The notes under the pieces were generated by a model that saw only the letters and a program-made list of their open reading frames with translations, searched no databases and was not told the origin of the DNA. This document shows positions 15,316 to 24,475 of a stretch of 64,000 bases of DNA, piece after piece. Positions within the stretch are counted from its first letter, which is position 1. Each line of letters begins with the position of its first letter. The translations under genes were made by a program, and so were the position numbers. This DNA comes from Oceanisphaera litoralis. Lineage in GTDB: Bacteria > Pseudomonadota > Gammaproteobacteria > Enterobacterales > Aeromonadaceae. The stretch spans positions 1-64,000 of the forward strand of contig NZ_JAFBBE010000015.1 in NCBI RefSeq assembly GCF_016907015.1. Reading direction: 5' to 3'.

Positions 15316-16665
15316 ATGCCACTAGCCAATGATTACCGCGCCTTGCTGGAACGACTGCCCACACTGGCGGTGAATGCCGATCAGGTGCAGGTACTGCACT
15401 CTGCCCGCAGCTTCAAGCAGCGGTTGCTGGAACTGATCGCCACCGCGCATACCCGCATCTATCTGGCGGCACTCTATCTGCAGGATGACGCGGCCGGCCG
15501 TGAAATTCTGACCGCCCTCTATGAGGCCAAACAGGCCCGCCCCGGCCTGGATATTCGCCTGTTCGTCGACTTTCATCGGGCCCAGCGCGGCCTGATCGGC
15601 CATCAGGGCCAGGGCGGCAACCACCGGATGTATCAGGAATTTTCCGCCCGTTATGCCGAGCCCATCGCCATTTACGGGGTGCCGGTCAAGGGGCGTGAAA
15701 TTCTGGGCGTGTTGCACCTCAAAGGCTTCGTGTTCGACGAGACCCTGCTGTATTCCGGCGCCAGCCTCAACGATATCTACCTGCATCAAGAGGATCGCTA
15801 TCGCTTCGATCGCTATCACCAGTTCACCGACGCCCGGCTGGCGGACACCATGGTCGATTACATGGATCGGCTCTTTGCCGATAATCCGGCGGTGCCCTTG
15901 CTGACGGCAGAGCCCATCCCCGGTGCCCGCCAACTGCGCCATGCCATTCGCCAGTTCAAACAGCAGATGAAGCGCACCCGCTACGAATTCGAGTCCATGC
16001 CACGCCGGGAGGGTCAGGTGGCGATCACCCCCCTGGCCGGCCTGGGCAAACTCGGCAACCGGCTGAACCGCGCCATTCGCAACCTGCTGCGCAGCCCGCG
16101 GGAAACACTGTTTATCTGCACCCCCTACTTCAATCTTCCCAAGCCCCTGGCCAGGGATATTCGCGGCCTGCTGAAAAAAGGGATTGAAGTCACCCTGGTG
16201 ATCGGCGACAAGACGGCCAACGACTTTTATATTCCACCGGAGCAACCGTTCCGTACCATAGGCGGCCTGCCTTATCTGTACGAAACCAATTTGCGCCGTT
16301 TTGCCCGCGCCCATCAGACCTATATCTATCAGGGCAAGCTCAACATCATGTTATGGCATCACGACCGCAACTCCTACCATCTCAAGGGGCTGTTCGTGGA
16401 TGATGATCTGGCGATGATTACCGGCAACAACCTCAATCCCCGCGCCTGGGGGCTGGATCTGGAAAACGGCCTGCTGGTGCAGGACCCGGATCGGCTGTTA
16501 CAGGCAAAGTTCGAGGCAGAAAAGGCCAATATCCTCGAACATTGCCAACGATTGGAGCATTTCTCGGAAATCGAAGAGCTCTGTGATTACCCCGCGCCGG
16601 TACAAAAACTGCTCAAACGGGTACAGCGTACCCGCGCCAACGTACTGCTCAAGCGACTGCTCTGA
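15316..16665 (+). CDS. pssA: CDP-diacylglycerol-serine O-phosphatidyltransferase
   Basis: 449 residues. Phosphatidylserine synthase of the phospholipase D superfamily; it makes phosphatidylserine, the precursor of phosphatidylethanolamine, at the membrane surface. Two HKD motifs are present: His134, Lys136 and Asp141 in HLKGFVFDE, and the second in YHLKGLFVDDDLAMITGNNL (~352-371). Length equals E. coli PssA (451). The basic C-terminus (LLKRVQRTRANVLLKRLL) is suited to peripheral membrane binding. Monocistronic; heptad-type sequence follows the stop directly. Confidence 0.95.
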   Translation: MPLANDYRALLERLPTLAVNADQVQVLHSARSFKQRLLELIATAHTRIYLAALYLQDDAAGREILTALYEAKQARPGLDIRLFVDFHRAQRGLIGHQGQGGNHRMYQEFSARYAEPIAIYGVPVKGREILGVLHLKGFVFDETLLYSGASLNDIYLHQEDRYRFDRYHQFTDARLADTMVDYMDRLFADNPAVPLLTAEPIPGARQLRHAIRQFKQQMKRTRYEFESMPRREGQVAITPLAGLGKLGNRLNRAIRNLLRSPRETLFICTPYFNLPKPLARDIRGLLKKGIEVTLVIGDKTANDFYIPPEQPFRTIGGLPYLYETNLRRFARAHQTYIYQGKLNIMLWHHDRNSYHLKGLFVDDDLAMITGNNLNPRAWGLDLENGLLVQDPDRLLQAKFEAEKANILEHCQRLEHFSEIEELCDYPAPVQKLLKRVQRTRANVLLKRLL

Positions 16666-16721
16666 AGCTGAAAGCCGAAAACTAACAGCTGGAAGCTCTC
16701 TGTTCTTCCGGCTTCCAACTC
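16666..16721. repeat. Heptad-periodic hairpin 3' of pssA
   Basis: Begins on the base after the stop: AGCTGAA, AGCCGAA, AACTAAC, AGCTGGA, AGCTCTC, TGTTCTT, CCGGCTT, CCAACTC. The second half is complementary to the first (AGCTGGAAGC against GGCTTCCAACT), so the array folds into a hairpin. Confidence 0.6.
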
Positions 16722-16762
16722 TTGTTGCTATTCTCTGTATATATTTACAGGTTGGGGCCGTT

Positions 16763-18835
16763 ATGAATCTGGACAAGATGTCCCTCAGTCTGCTCAAGGG
16801 CGTGGGCGACAAGATGTTGGAAAAACTGCACCGGCTGGGTCTGGAAACGGTGCAGGACCTGCTGTTTCACCTGCCGCTGCGTTACGAAGACCGTACTCGG
16901 GTCTGCCCCATTGCCGGGCTCGTGCCCGGCATGCATGTTGCCGTGATCGGCGAAATCGTCGACAGCAACATCAGCCATGGCCGCAAACGCATGCTGATCT
17001 GCCGCATGCGGGATCACAGCGGCACCCTGACCCTGCGTTTCTTCAATTTCGCCGCCGCCCAGAAAAACCACCTCACCGCCGGCACCCGGCTACGGGCCTT
17101 CGGCGAAATCCGGCCCGGTCATCACGGCCTGGAGATTATCCATCCGGAATACAGCCTGCAGCAGGACGAGCAGCCGGTGACCGCCGAAGCCAATCTGACC
17201 CCGGTGTATGGCACCACCGAAGGGCTGCGCCAGATAAGCCTGCGCCAGCTCACCGATCAGGCCCTGACGCTGCTGGAGCAGCAACCGCTGCAGGAATGGC
17301 TGCCCGATGGCCTCTACGACCGCCAGCTGGGCCTGAACGATGCGGTACGCCTGTTGCACCGACCGCCCGCAGACGTGGCCCTGTTCGAGCTGGAACAGGG
17401 CAAACACCCGACCCAGCAACGGCTGGTGATGGAAGAACTGCTGGCCCACAACCTGTCGGTGCTCAAGGTACGGGAACAGAGCCAGTCCCACCGGGCCCGG
17501 CGCTTGTCTTACCCCCGTCCGCTGATTGACGATTTTCTGGCCCGGCTGCCCTTTGCGCCCACCGGCGCCCAGCGGCGGGTGGTGGCCGAAATCGGCGATG
17601 ATCTGCAGCAAGAGGTGCCCATGATGCGGCTGGTACAGGGCGACGTCGGCTCCGGCAAGACCCTGGTGGCGGCCCTGGCGGCCCTGCAGGTGATCGGCAA
17701 TCAGGGCCAGGTGGCATTAATGGCCCCCACCGAACTACTGGCCGAACAGCATGCCAACAACTTCGCCGCCTGGCTGGCCCCGCTCGGGATCAGGGTCGGC
17801 TGGCTGGCGGGCAAGGTCAAGGGCAAGGCCCGGGCCGAGCAACTGGAACGGCTGGCCAATGGCGAGCTGGGCATGATAGTCGGCACCCATGCGCTGTTTC
17901 AGGAGCAGGTGCAGTTCAACGCCCTGGAACTGGTCATCATCGACGAACAGCACCGCTTTGGCGTGCACCAGCGGCTGGCCCTGCGCGAAAAGGGCAGCCA
18001 GGGCGAGTTTTACCCGCACCAGCTGATCATGACCGCCACCCCCATTCCCCGCACCCTGGCGATGACCGCCTATGCGGATCTGGACACGTCCATCATCGAC
18101 GAACTACCACCGGGGCGCACCCCGGTCACCACGGTCGCCATGCCCGACACCCGCCGCGACGACATCATCGCCCGGGTGCGGGAAGTGTGTCGGGAGCAGG
18201 GCCGCCAGGCCTACTGGGTCTGCACCCTGATCGACGAGTCCGAGGTACTCGAGTGCCAGGCGGCGGAAGATGCCGCCGCCGAGCTGACCGCGCAACTGCC
18301 GGAGCTTAAGGTCGGCCTGGTGCATGGCCGCATGAAGCCGGCTGAAAAACAGGCGGTGATGGCCGACTTCAAGGATGGCCGGCTGGACCTGCTGGTCGCC
18401 ACCACGGTGATCGAAGTGGGGGTAGACGTGCCCAATGCCTCGCTGATGATCATCGAAAACCCGGAACGCCTGGGCCTGGCCCAGCTGCATCAGTTGCGTG
18501 GCCGGGTCGGGCGCGGCGCCGTGGCCTCCCACTGCGTGCTGCTCTATCACGCCCCCCTGACCAAGACCGCCGGCCAGCGGCTGGGGGTACTGCGCGACAC
18601 CAACGACGGCTTCATCATCGCCCAGAAGGATTTGGAAATTCGCGGCCCGGGCGAGCTGCTCGGCACCCGTCAGACCGGACTGGCGGATCTTAAAATTGCC
18701 GACCTGGTGCGCGATCAGGCCCTGTTGCCCGAGGTTCAGCGCCTGGCCCGCTATCTGGCCGACCGCCATCCGGCGGTGGTGGAGCCGCTGATCCGACGCT
18801 GGCTGGGACAACGGGATCACTACGGCAAGGTCTAA
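16763..18835 (+). CDS. recG: ATP-dependent DNA helicase RecG
   Basis: 690 residues. Branch-migrating helicase that regresses stalled replication forks and processes Holliday junctions and R-loops. N-terminal wedge/OB domain (residues ~1-150, LLKGVGDKMLEKLHRLGL), helicase domain 1 with Walker A GDVGSGKT (~290) and DEQH box (IIDEQHRFG, ~395), and helicase domain 2 with motif VI (LHQLRGRVGRG, ~575). Length matches E. coli (693). The start MNLDKMSLSLLKGVG follows the family; the frame is open 60 codons further into pssA, but that extension is unlike RecG. A 7-nt repeat array follows the stop. Confidence 0.95.
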   Translation: MNLDKMSLSLLKGVGDKMLEKLHRLGLETVQDLLFHLPLRYEDRTRVCPIAGLVPGMHVAVIGEIVDSNISHGRKRMLICRMRDHSGTLTLRFFNFAAAQKNHLTAGTRLRAFGEIRPGHHGLEIIHPEYSLQQDEQPVTAEANLTPVYGTTEGLRQISLRQLTDQALTLLEQQPLQEWLPDGLYDRQLGLNDAVRLLHRPPADVALFELEQGKHPTQQRLVMEELLAHNLSVLKVREQSQSHRARRLSYPRPLIDDFLARLPFAPTGAQRRVVAEIGDDLQQEVPMMRLVQGDVGSGKTLVAALAALQVIGNQGQVALMAPTELLAEQHANNFAAWLAPLGIRVGWLAGKVKGKARAEQLERLANGELGMIVGTHALFQEQVQFNALELVIIDEQHRFGVHQRLALREKGSQGEFYPHQLIMTATPIPRTLAMTAYADLDTSIIDELPPGRTPVTTVAMPDTRRDDIIARVREVCREQGRQAYWVCTLIDESEVLECQAAEDAAAELTAQLPELKVGLVHGRMKPAEKQAVMADFKDGRLDLLVATTVIEVGVDVPNASLMIIENPERLGLAQLHQLRGRVGRGAVASHCVLLYHAPLTKTAGQRLGVLRDTNDGFIIAQKDLEIRGPGELLGTRQTGLADLKIADLVRDQALLPEVQRLARYLADRHPAVVEPLIRRWLGQRDHYGKV

Positions 18836-18842
18836 GATGTAA

Positions 18843-18926
18843 GGGGTGAGGGGTGAGGGGTGAGGGGTGAGGGGTGAGGGGTGAAGAATACGGCTCGCCT
18901 CACCCTTCACTCATTACGCCTCACCA
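18843..18926. repeat. Inverted heptanucleotide array 3' of recG
   Basis: Six perfect GGGGTGA units (18843-18884), then two irregular heptads, then reverse-sense heptads CTCACCC, TTCACTC, ATTACGC, CTCACCA to 18926, all in the same 7-nt phase. The two halves can pair. Located 7 nt after the recG stop. Confidence 0.9.
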
Positions 18927-18996
18927 TCTGTTGTGCTGTTCCCGCCCCAGTTCAAGCTATGTATGATACAAGTATCGGATTTTAAAGGGATACACC

Positions 18997-21030
18997 ATGA
19001 AGAAGCTGGCCAAATATCTGCTGGTGTCGGTGCTGGTACTGCTGCTGGCCGGCTGGCTGCTGCTGAGTGTTTTTGATGCCAACCAGCTGAAAAAGCCGGT
19101 GCTGGGCTGGCTCAACGAACACACCGAGCTGGATCTCAGCATAGGCCGCCTGGAATTCAACCCCCTGCATCCCTATACCCTGCTGGCGGAAGAGGTGCGC
19201 CTGGGCGACTGGTTCAGCGCCCGTCAGCTGTACCTGCAACTGGCGACCCTGTCGCCGCTGTCGGGCCAGACCCGCATCGCCACCCTCGATATCATCGACG
19301 GCAAGCTACAGCTGGATAACGCCACCGAGCTGGCGTTACCAGACAACCTGGCCAACATCCGCATCGACGAGCTGAACACCAAAAATCTGAGCCTGACCTG
19401 GAATGGCTGGGAGGCCAGGGGCGCCGACCTTACCCTCAGCCAGTGGCAGCCCAGGCGTCTGGGGGAATGGCAATGGTGGTCGGATCTCGACGTCAACGGC
19501 CAGCTGCGCCACTTGTCTCATCCCGTGCTGGAGATGTCGCAGATCAGCCTGGCCGGCCATATCAGCCAGCAACAACTGATGCTGGATCGGGTGCAGAGCC
19601 GCTTGTTCGAGGGCCTGTTCGACTCGGCCCTGACCCTGAATCTGCCAAGGCGGGAACTGATCCTGAACGCGCCGCAATTCAGCCATAACCAGCTGCAATT
19701 CGAACGACTGCCCCGGCTCGATAAAGACTGGACCCTGCAGGTCAACCGCGGCCAGCTGAAAGACGTCAGCATCACCAGCCCGGCGCTGACCGCCAACGGC
19801 ATCGATGGTGACCTTCGCTATTTCGAATGGCGCGACGGCGGCCTGCCCGAGGCCGGCGGCACCTGGCTGGCCGAGGAGGCGGTACTGGACTGGCTGCGGC
19901 TGGACGCTCATCAGGGCCAGCTGTTGAGTAGCCGGGAACAACTGGAGCTGACCCTCGGGGGCAAGGCCTATCAGGGTACCTTCGACACCGAGCTGCGCTG
20001 GTATCCGCAACAGGGCAGACTGGATATCGATAACCTGCAGTTGCAGGGCAACAAGCTGACCTGGCAGCCGGATTTGTACTGGCCGGTGCCGGACGTACGC
20101 ATTCACAAGCTCAACCTGAACCGGGGCGAGCTGCTGTCTATGGACCCCAAGCTGCCGCTGTCGTTGCTGGGTGGCGAGCTGTTTATCGCCGATCTGGCCT
20201 GGTCCGGTGCCCAGTGGCGTCCGCTCAGCGAACAGGCACGGCTGGAAGGCCGCTGGAGCGAAATGGCCTACGACAGCCTGATCGTGCGCCAGGGCCATTT
20301 CAATGCACGACTCGATGATACCCGGCTGTTGCTGGACCAACTGAGCACCGACGCCCTCGACGGCCGCATCAATCTCGATGGCAGCCTGGGGCTCTACCCG
20401 CCCCATCGGGGCCAGATCCGGCTGGAAGGAAAAGAACTGGAATTGCGGCGGTTAAGCCACTGGCTGCAGGCCGAGCGCGACTTTTCCGGCCGACTGGATA
20501 TCAGTGCCGATCTCACCGGGACGATTCGCCGGCCCGCCAGCTGGGAAGGCTCGCTGGCGCTGGATGGCCGCGATATCTTCATCGAAAAACTGGGGCTGGA
20601 TGACTGGCTGAAACAGCGGCTGGGCGAAGACTATCGCCGTCCGACCCGGGTCGACCCGCTGCTGGCGGCGCTGGATCTGGAGCAAAGCGACGGCTTTATC
20701 TACCGCGCCACACTGAAAGGCCCGGTAAAACAAGGTCGCTGGCAGCTGGATGGCAGCGCGCTACAAAGCGTACGCCACCTGCTGGCGGCTCGCGGGGCGC
20801 TGGACTTCACCGGACACTGGCAACTGGAGTTGGGCGCGATCAATGACCAGGGCTGTCGGGAACTGGCCGTTCGGCTGGAAGACAGCTGGCGTGCTCCACG
20901 GCTGCGCCTGCACCAGCCCGAGCTGAATACCCCCTGCCAGCCCTGGTATCGGGGTGCCGTACCCTATCCCGCCGCCGGCCTGCCCGGCCGCCTCACCGAG
21001 GCGGTACGCAAGCTCAAGAACGGGGATTAG
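18997..21030 (+). CDS. AsmA-family protein (YicH-like)
   Basis: 677 residues. N-terminal membrane anchor (~6-24: YLLVSVLVLLLAGWLLLSVF) followed by a long beta-rich periplasmic region with AsmA-type repeats (for example LDLSIGRLEFNPLHPYTL near the start). AsmA-like proteins are thought to bridge the envelope and move phospholipids between membranes. This one resembles E. coli YicH (569) rather than the much longer TamB/YhdP; the assignment to the subfamily is tentative. Convergent with yiiD, 10 nt between the stops. Confidence 0.75.
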   Translation: MKKLAKYLLVSVLVLLLAGWLLLSVFDANQLKKPVLGWLNEHTELDLSIGRLEFNPLHPYTLLAEEVRLGDWFSARQLYLQLATLSPLSGQTRIATLDIIDGKLQLDNATELALPDNLANIRIDELNTKNLSLTWNGWEARGADLTLSQWQPRRLGEWQWWSDLDVNGQLRHLSHPVLEMSQISLAGHISQQQLMLDRVQSRLFEGLFDSALTLNLPRRELILNAPQFSHNQLQFERLPRLDKDWTLQVNRGQLKDVSITSPALTANGIDGDLRYFEWRDGGLPEAGGTWLAEEAVLDWLRLDAHQGQLLSSREQLELTLGGKAYQGTFDTELRWYPQQGRLDIDNLQLQGNKLTWQPDLYWPVPDVRIHKLNLNRGELLSMDPKLPLSLLGGELFIADLAWSGAQWRPLSEQARLEGRWSEMAYDSLIVRQGHFNARLDDTRLLLDQLSTDALDGRINLDGSLGLYPPHRGQIRLEGKELELRRLSHWLQAERDFSGRLDISADLTGTIRRPASWEGSLALDGRDIFIEKLGLDDWLKQRLGEDYRRPTRVDPLLAALDLEQSDGFIYRATLKGPVKQGRWQLDGSALQSVRHLLAARGALDFTGHWQLELGAINDQGCRELAVRLEDSWRAPRLRLHQPELNTPCQPWYRGAVPYPAAGLPGRLTEAVRKLKNGD

Positions 21031-21040
21031 GGACTGGTGA

Positions 21041-21931
21041 TCAGTGCGGCAGTATCACGTAGCGGCCGGTGAAGCTGGCGGCCTTCTGTTCGCCGCTGTA
21101 CAGGGTCACGTTCAGCTCTATTCGTACCCGTTCTCCGGCCTGCAACGGCATCAGCCGCTCCCGCAGCCGGCCCTGCACCTCGGCGGTGGGCTCGTCCCAT
21201 ACCGGGGTCATGAACTTGATGTCGCCACTGCCCTGCACTATGTCACCGCTCAGCCCGAATTCCTGCATCTGCATCCAGATCAGGCCCCAACCGGTCAGCG
21301 CGCACTGGCTGTAAATACTGCCGGCAAACATCGACTCGTGCATATTGAGGTTGGCGGTCAGGTTGCCCTTGGTCTTGAACCTGCTGCCGGTGTACTGAAT
21401 GATTTTGATACCCATCTTCTCGCTGATGGGAATGCGCCTGTGCCACTGACGCTGAAGCTCGTCACACAACTCGGGCCGGTGGCGAATTTGATGAATGGAG
21501 GTCAGCGCCTTGATCATCTGCCGGTGGGGGATTTTGCCGAAACTGATGGGGCCCTCGCCCACCACGGTAAAACCGCAGCGACCATAAAATGGCACCGCTT
21601 CTTCCCGGGCATTCATCACCAGCCGACGAACGCCCAGCTGGCGGGCCACCTGCTCCAGAGCCTGTACCATACGAGTACCCAGACCCTGGTCACGACAGTC
21701 GGGCACCACCGCCATAAAGCGGATCTGGGCCTCGTCACCACTGACATAAAGGCGACCCACAGCCACCAGATTGCCGTTGTTATCCACCATCATCCGATGG
21801 TGGGCATATTCGTCGAATTCGTCCCGCTCCGAGCCCAGGGGTTGTTGCCAGGGCTTGCGCAGCAGCTGCCAGCGCAGCTGATAATAGGCTTCAAGTTCCG
21901 CTTCCGTTTGCGGGGTGACCACACGATACAT
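21041..21931 (-). CDS. yiiD: GNAT acetyltransferase / hotdog thioesterase fusion YiiD
   Basis: 296 residues with two domains. The N-terminal GNAT domain (~1-140) has the acetyl-CoA motif VVPDCRDQGLGTRMVQALEQ and a typical YGRCGF. The C-terminal putative thioesterase (YiiD_C, ~150-295) has NLNMHESMFAGSIYSQCALT. The E. coli homologue has the same fusion and has been linked to initiation of fatty acid synthesis; I treat that as family knowledge, not shown here. It ends a - strand run yihY-pip-dtd-yiiD that parallels E. coli yihY-dtd-yiiD. Confidence 0.88.
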   Translation of the reverse strand: MYRVVTPQTEAELEAYYQLRWQLLRKPWQQPLGSERDEFDEYAHHRMMVDNNGNLVAVGRLYVSGDEAQIRFMAVVPDCRDQGLGTRMVQALEQVARQLGVRRLVMNAREEAVPFYGRCGFTVVGEGPISFGKIPHRQMIKALTSIHQIRHRPELCDELQRQWHRRIPISEKMGIKIIQYTGSRFKTKGNLTANLNMHESMFAGSIYSQCALTGWGLIWMQMQEFGLSGDIVQGSGDIKFMTPVWDEPTAEVQGRLRERLMPLQAGERVRIELNVTLYSGEQKAASFTGRYVILPH

Positions 21932-22015
21932 GGTCTGCTCCTATTGTGATTATTCTTGAAATAGGTTGCCGCACACTGCGGCAGAGTGAAGTCTGGTTAC
22001 ATCATGGTGGCCGTT

Positions 22016-22453
22016 TCAAACCTGCAGCCAGAAGGTGACGGGGCCATCGTTGGTCAGGCTGACCTGCATATCGGCGCCGAAGCGCCCCGACTCGGTGGCA
22101 ATGCCCTGATCCCGCGCCGCCATCACGAAATAGTCGTACCAGCGTTCGGCGTCTGCCGGCGCGGCACCACGAGAAAAACCCGGCCGCAGGCCACTGTGGG
22201 TATCGGCGGCCAGCGTAAACTGCGAGACCACCAGCAGGCTGCCGCCGGCCTGGCGCAGGTTCAGATTCATCTTGCCGGCGTCGTCACCGAATACCCGATA
22301 GCCAAGCACCTTGTTAAGCAGTTTGTCGGCGCGCGCCTTGTCGTCGCCGCGCTCCACGCCCAGCAACACCAACAGGCCCGGACCTATGGCACCCACGGTA
22401 TCACCGGACACCTCGACCGATGCCGAACCCACTCTCTGAATCAGGGCTATCAT
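22016..22453 (-). CDS. dtd: D-aminoacyl-tRNA deacylase
   Basis: 145 residues, full length. It hydrolyses D-aminoacyl-tRNAs (also Gly-tRNA-Ala), recycling tRNAs mischarged with D-amino acids. Signature motifs: [20 protein letters not shown] (~77-96) and the cross-subunit Gly-cisPro motif in [11 protein letters not shown] (~132-142). Its start overlaps the pip stop by 4 nt, indicating translational coupling. Confidence 0.96.
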   Translation of the reverse strand: MIALIQRVGSASVEVSGDTVGAIGPGLLVLLGVERGDDKARADKLLNKVLGYRVFGDDAGKMNLNLRQAGGSLLVVSQFTLAADTHSGLRPGFSRGAAPADAERWYDYFVMAARDQGIATESGRFGADMQVSLTNDGPVTFWLQV

Positions 22454-23412
22454 GACCGAACCAACTCCTTTGCCATCTGATCGGTGGCTTTCACCAGGGC
22501 GTCTATAATACCCGGTTCAAAGGCGGAATGTCCGGCTCCCGGCACGATTTGCAGCATTAATTCCGGCCAGTGTTCCGTCAGGGTCACGGCACCGCCCAGC
22601 TTGCAGATGGCATCATAACGGCCATGGATCAGGACGGCGGGTATTTTTCGCACCCTTTCAATATGCTTGATGATGTAGTTTTCTTCTATAAAGCAGTTGT
22701 TTATAAAGTAATGGCATTCAATACGCGCCAGCGCCAGGGCGGCATGCGCCTCGCCGTAACAGGTCTCGGCATCCACTTTCGGCAGCAGGGTGGCGATACG
22801 TCCCTCCCAGATGGCCCAGGCCCGGGCCGCATTGAGCCGGGCCAGTTCGTTGCTGCTGGTCAGCAGGCGATAATAACGGTTCAGCAGGTGCCGGGTATCC
22901 CCCTCCAGCGGGACCAGAAAATCCCGATAATAATCGGGAAAAAGCTGGGCGGCACCGCCATCGGGTTGATAGAGCCAGTGCAGATCCTGCTGACGGCCCA
23001 GAAAGAGACCGCGCAGCACCAGACCCAATACCCGCGCGGGATGATCGATGGCATAGCACAGGGCCAGCGTCGAGCCCCAGGAGCCTCCGAATACCAGCCA
23101 GGAGTCAATATTCAGCGTTTCGCGAATCTGCTCCATATCGGCGATCAGCGCCTGAGTGTGATTATCGGCCAGTTCCGCATGCGGCTCCGACTGACCGGCC
23201 CCCCGCTGGTCGAACAGTATGATGCGATAACGCTCGGGATCAAAAAAGCGCCGGTGCTCGGCGCTGGTACCGGCACCGGGCCCGCCGTGCACCAGTACCA
23301 CCGGAATGCCGAGCGGATTACCGCTTTCTTCCACATAGAGTCGATGTCGCGGCGACACCGATAACCACTGCTGGCGATGGGCGCCAATACTCGGATACGG
23401 GGTTCTCATCAA
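22450..23412 (-). CDS. pip: Proline iminopeptidase (S33)
   Basis: 320 residues. Serine alpha/beta-hydrolase that cleaves N-terminal proline from peptides. Oxyanion motif HGGPGAGTS (~42-50), nucleophile elbow GGSWGS (Ser ~110) and a His near the C-terminus in [10 protein letters not shown] (~296) are visible. The family sequence [12 protein letters not shown] follows the oxyanion region. It overlaps yihY and dtd by 4 nt each. In E. coli this gene is not part of the yihY-dtd cluster, so its insertion here is lineage specific. Confidence 0.92.
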   Translation of the reverse strand: MMRTPYPSIGAHRQQWLSVSPRHRLYVEESGNPLGIPVVLVHGGPGAGTSAEHRRFFDPERYRIILFDQRGAGQSEPHAELADNHTQALIADMEQIRETLNIDSWLVFGGSWGSTLALCYAIDHPARVLGLVLRGLFLGRQQDLHWLYQPDGGAAQLFPDYYRDFLVPLEGDTRHLLNRYYRLLTSSNELARLNAARAWAIWEGRIATLLPKVDAETCYGEAHAALALARIECHYFINNCFIEENYIIKHIERVRKIPAVLIHGRYDAICKLGGAVTLTEHWPELMLQIVPGAGHSAFEPGIIDALVKATDQMAKELVRS

Positions 23413-24311
23413 TCAAGGTCCTCGGGCGAATCGGAATTCTCGTCTTCAAAGCTTAGCCCCTGACGTCGTTCGTAGTCACCGAGGCCGGCGGTCAGCTCGG
23501 CGCCCAGCAGGGCAATCATCCAGCTCAGATAGATCCAGACAAAGAGAATGGGGATGGTCGCCAGGGCGCCGTAAATCGCCTCGTAGGAAGGAAACCGGGT
23601 GATATAAAAGGCAAAGGCGCGCTTGGCCAGCTCGAACAGCAAGGCCGCCACCAGGGCCCCGCAGATGGCATGACTGAAGCGCACCCGCACATTGGGCACC
23701 ACCATATAGAACACCACGAACATCAGGGTCGACAGCAAAAACGGCAACAACCCCAGCAGCAGAGTACCCACCCCCACTATGGTATCGACCTGGAACAGGT
23801 GCAACGAGGTAAGGTAGGAGGTCAGCGCCAGGCTGGCGCCCGCCAGAATGGGACCCAGGGTCAGTATCATCCAGTAGGTGGAAAAGGCCACCGACCAGCG
23901 TCGCTTCTGGGTCACCCGCCAGATATGGTTGAAGTTCTCGTCGATGGCGGAGATCAGCAGCATGGCGGTGACCGCCAGCGCCGCCACCCCGATGGCGGTG
24001 GTTTTGGACGCATTGTCGATAAAGCCCTGAATGCTGTCCTGCACCACCTCCCCGGCGGCGGGCACGAAGTTGCTGAACACAAAGGTCTGAATGGTATCCC
24101 GCAACTCGGCAAACATGGGAAAGGCCGACATCATGGCAAACACCACCGCCAGCATGGGCACCAGCGACAGCAGGGTGATATACGCCAGGTAACCGGCGGT
24201 CACCTTCAGCCGATCTTTTTGTATCCGTTTCAATAAAAAGAGGACGAAACTCGCGCCATGTTCCCGTACGAATCGCAGCCGATGCCTGACTTGCGCGACA
24301 ACCTGATTCAT
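23409..24311 (-). CDS. yihY: YihY/BrkB-family inner membrane protein
   Basis: 300 residues with six predicted membrane helices (UPF0761). Family signature near the N-terminus (LTAGYLAYITLLSLVPMLAV, here beginning VTAGYLAY, residues ~38-57), with further helices at ~105-125, ~145-170, ~185-210, ~215-240 and ~250-275. The acidic C-terminus is cytoplasmic by prediction. Function unknown; once annotated as RNase BN, now withdrawn. First gene of yihY-pip-dtd-yiiD. Confidence 0.9.
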   Translation of the reverse strand: MNQVVAQVRHRLRFVREHGASFVLFLLKRIQKDRLKVTAGYLAYITLLSLVPMLAVVFAMMSAFPMFAELRDTIQTFVFSNFVPAAGEVVQDSIQGFIDNASKTTAIGVAALAVTAMLLISAIDENFNHIWRVTQKRRWSVAFSTYWMILTLGPILAGASLALTSYLTSLHLFQVDTIVGVGTLLLGLLPFLLSTLMFVVFYMVVPNVRVRFSHAICGALVAALLFELAKRAFAFYITRFPSYEAIYGALATIPILFVWIYLSWMIALLGAELTAGLGDYERRQGLSFEDENSDSPEDLD

Positions 24312-24427
24312 AAGAACCTCATTTTGCTGTCAAAGAAGGTTCATTGTGGCAAATTAATCAGGCACAGTGCCAGCCGGATATCATCATATCGGGGCCCCCT
24401 GCCCCGTATTATCCGTCGGCATCCAAC

Positions 24428-24455
24428 AAAAAGGGCGCCCTAAGGCGCCCTTTTA
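24428..24455 (-). terminator. Terminator of typA
   Basis: AAAAGGGCGCC TTA GGCGCCCTTTT on the - strand, with T-run, 20 nt after the typA stop. Symmetric, so it may also insulate from the other strand. Confidence 0.85.
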
Positions 24456-24475
24456 TTCAGCTTGACGAGTCGGAA

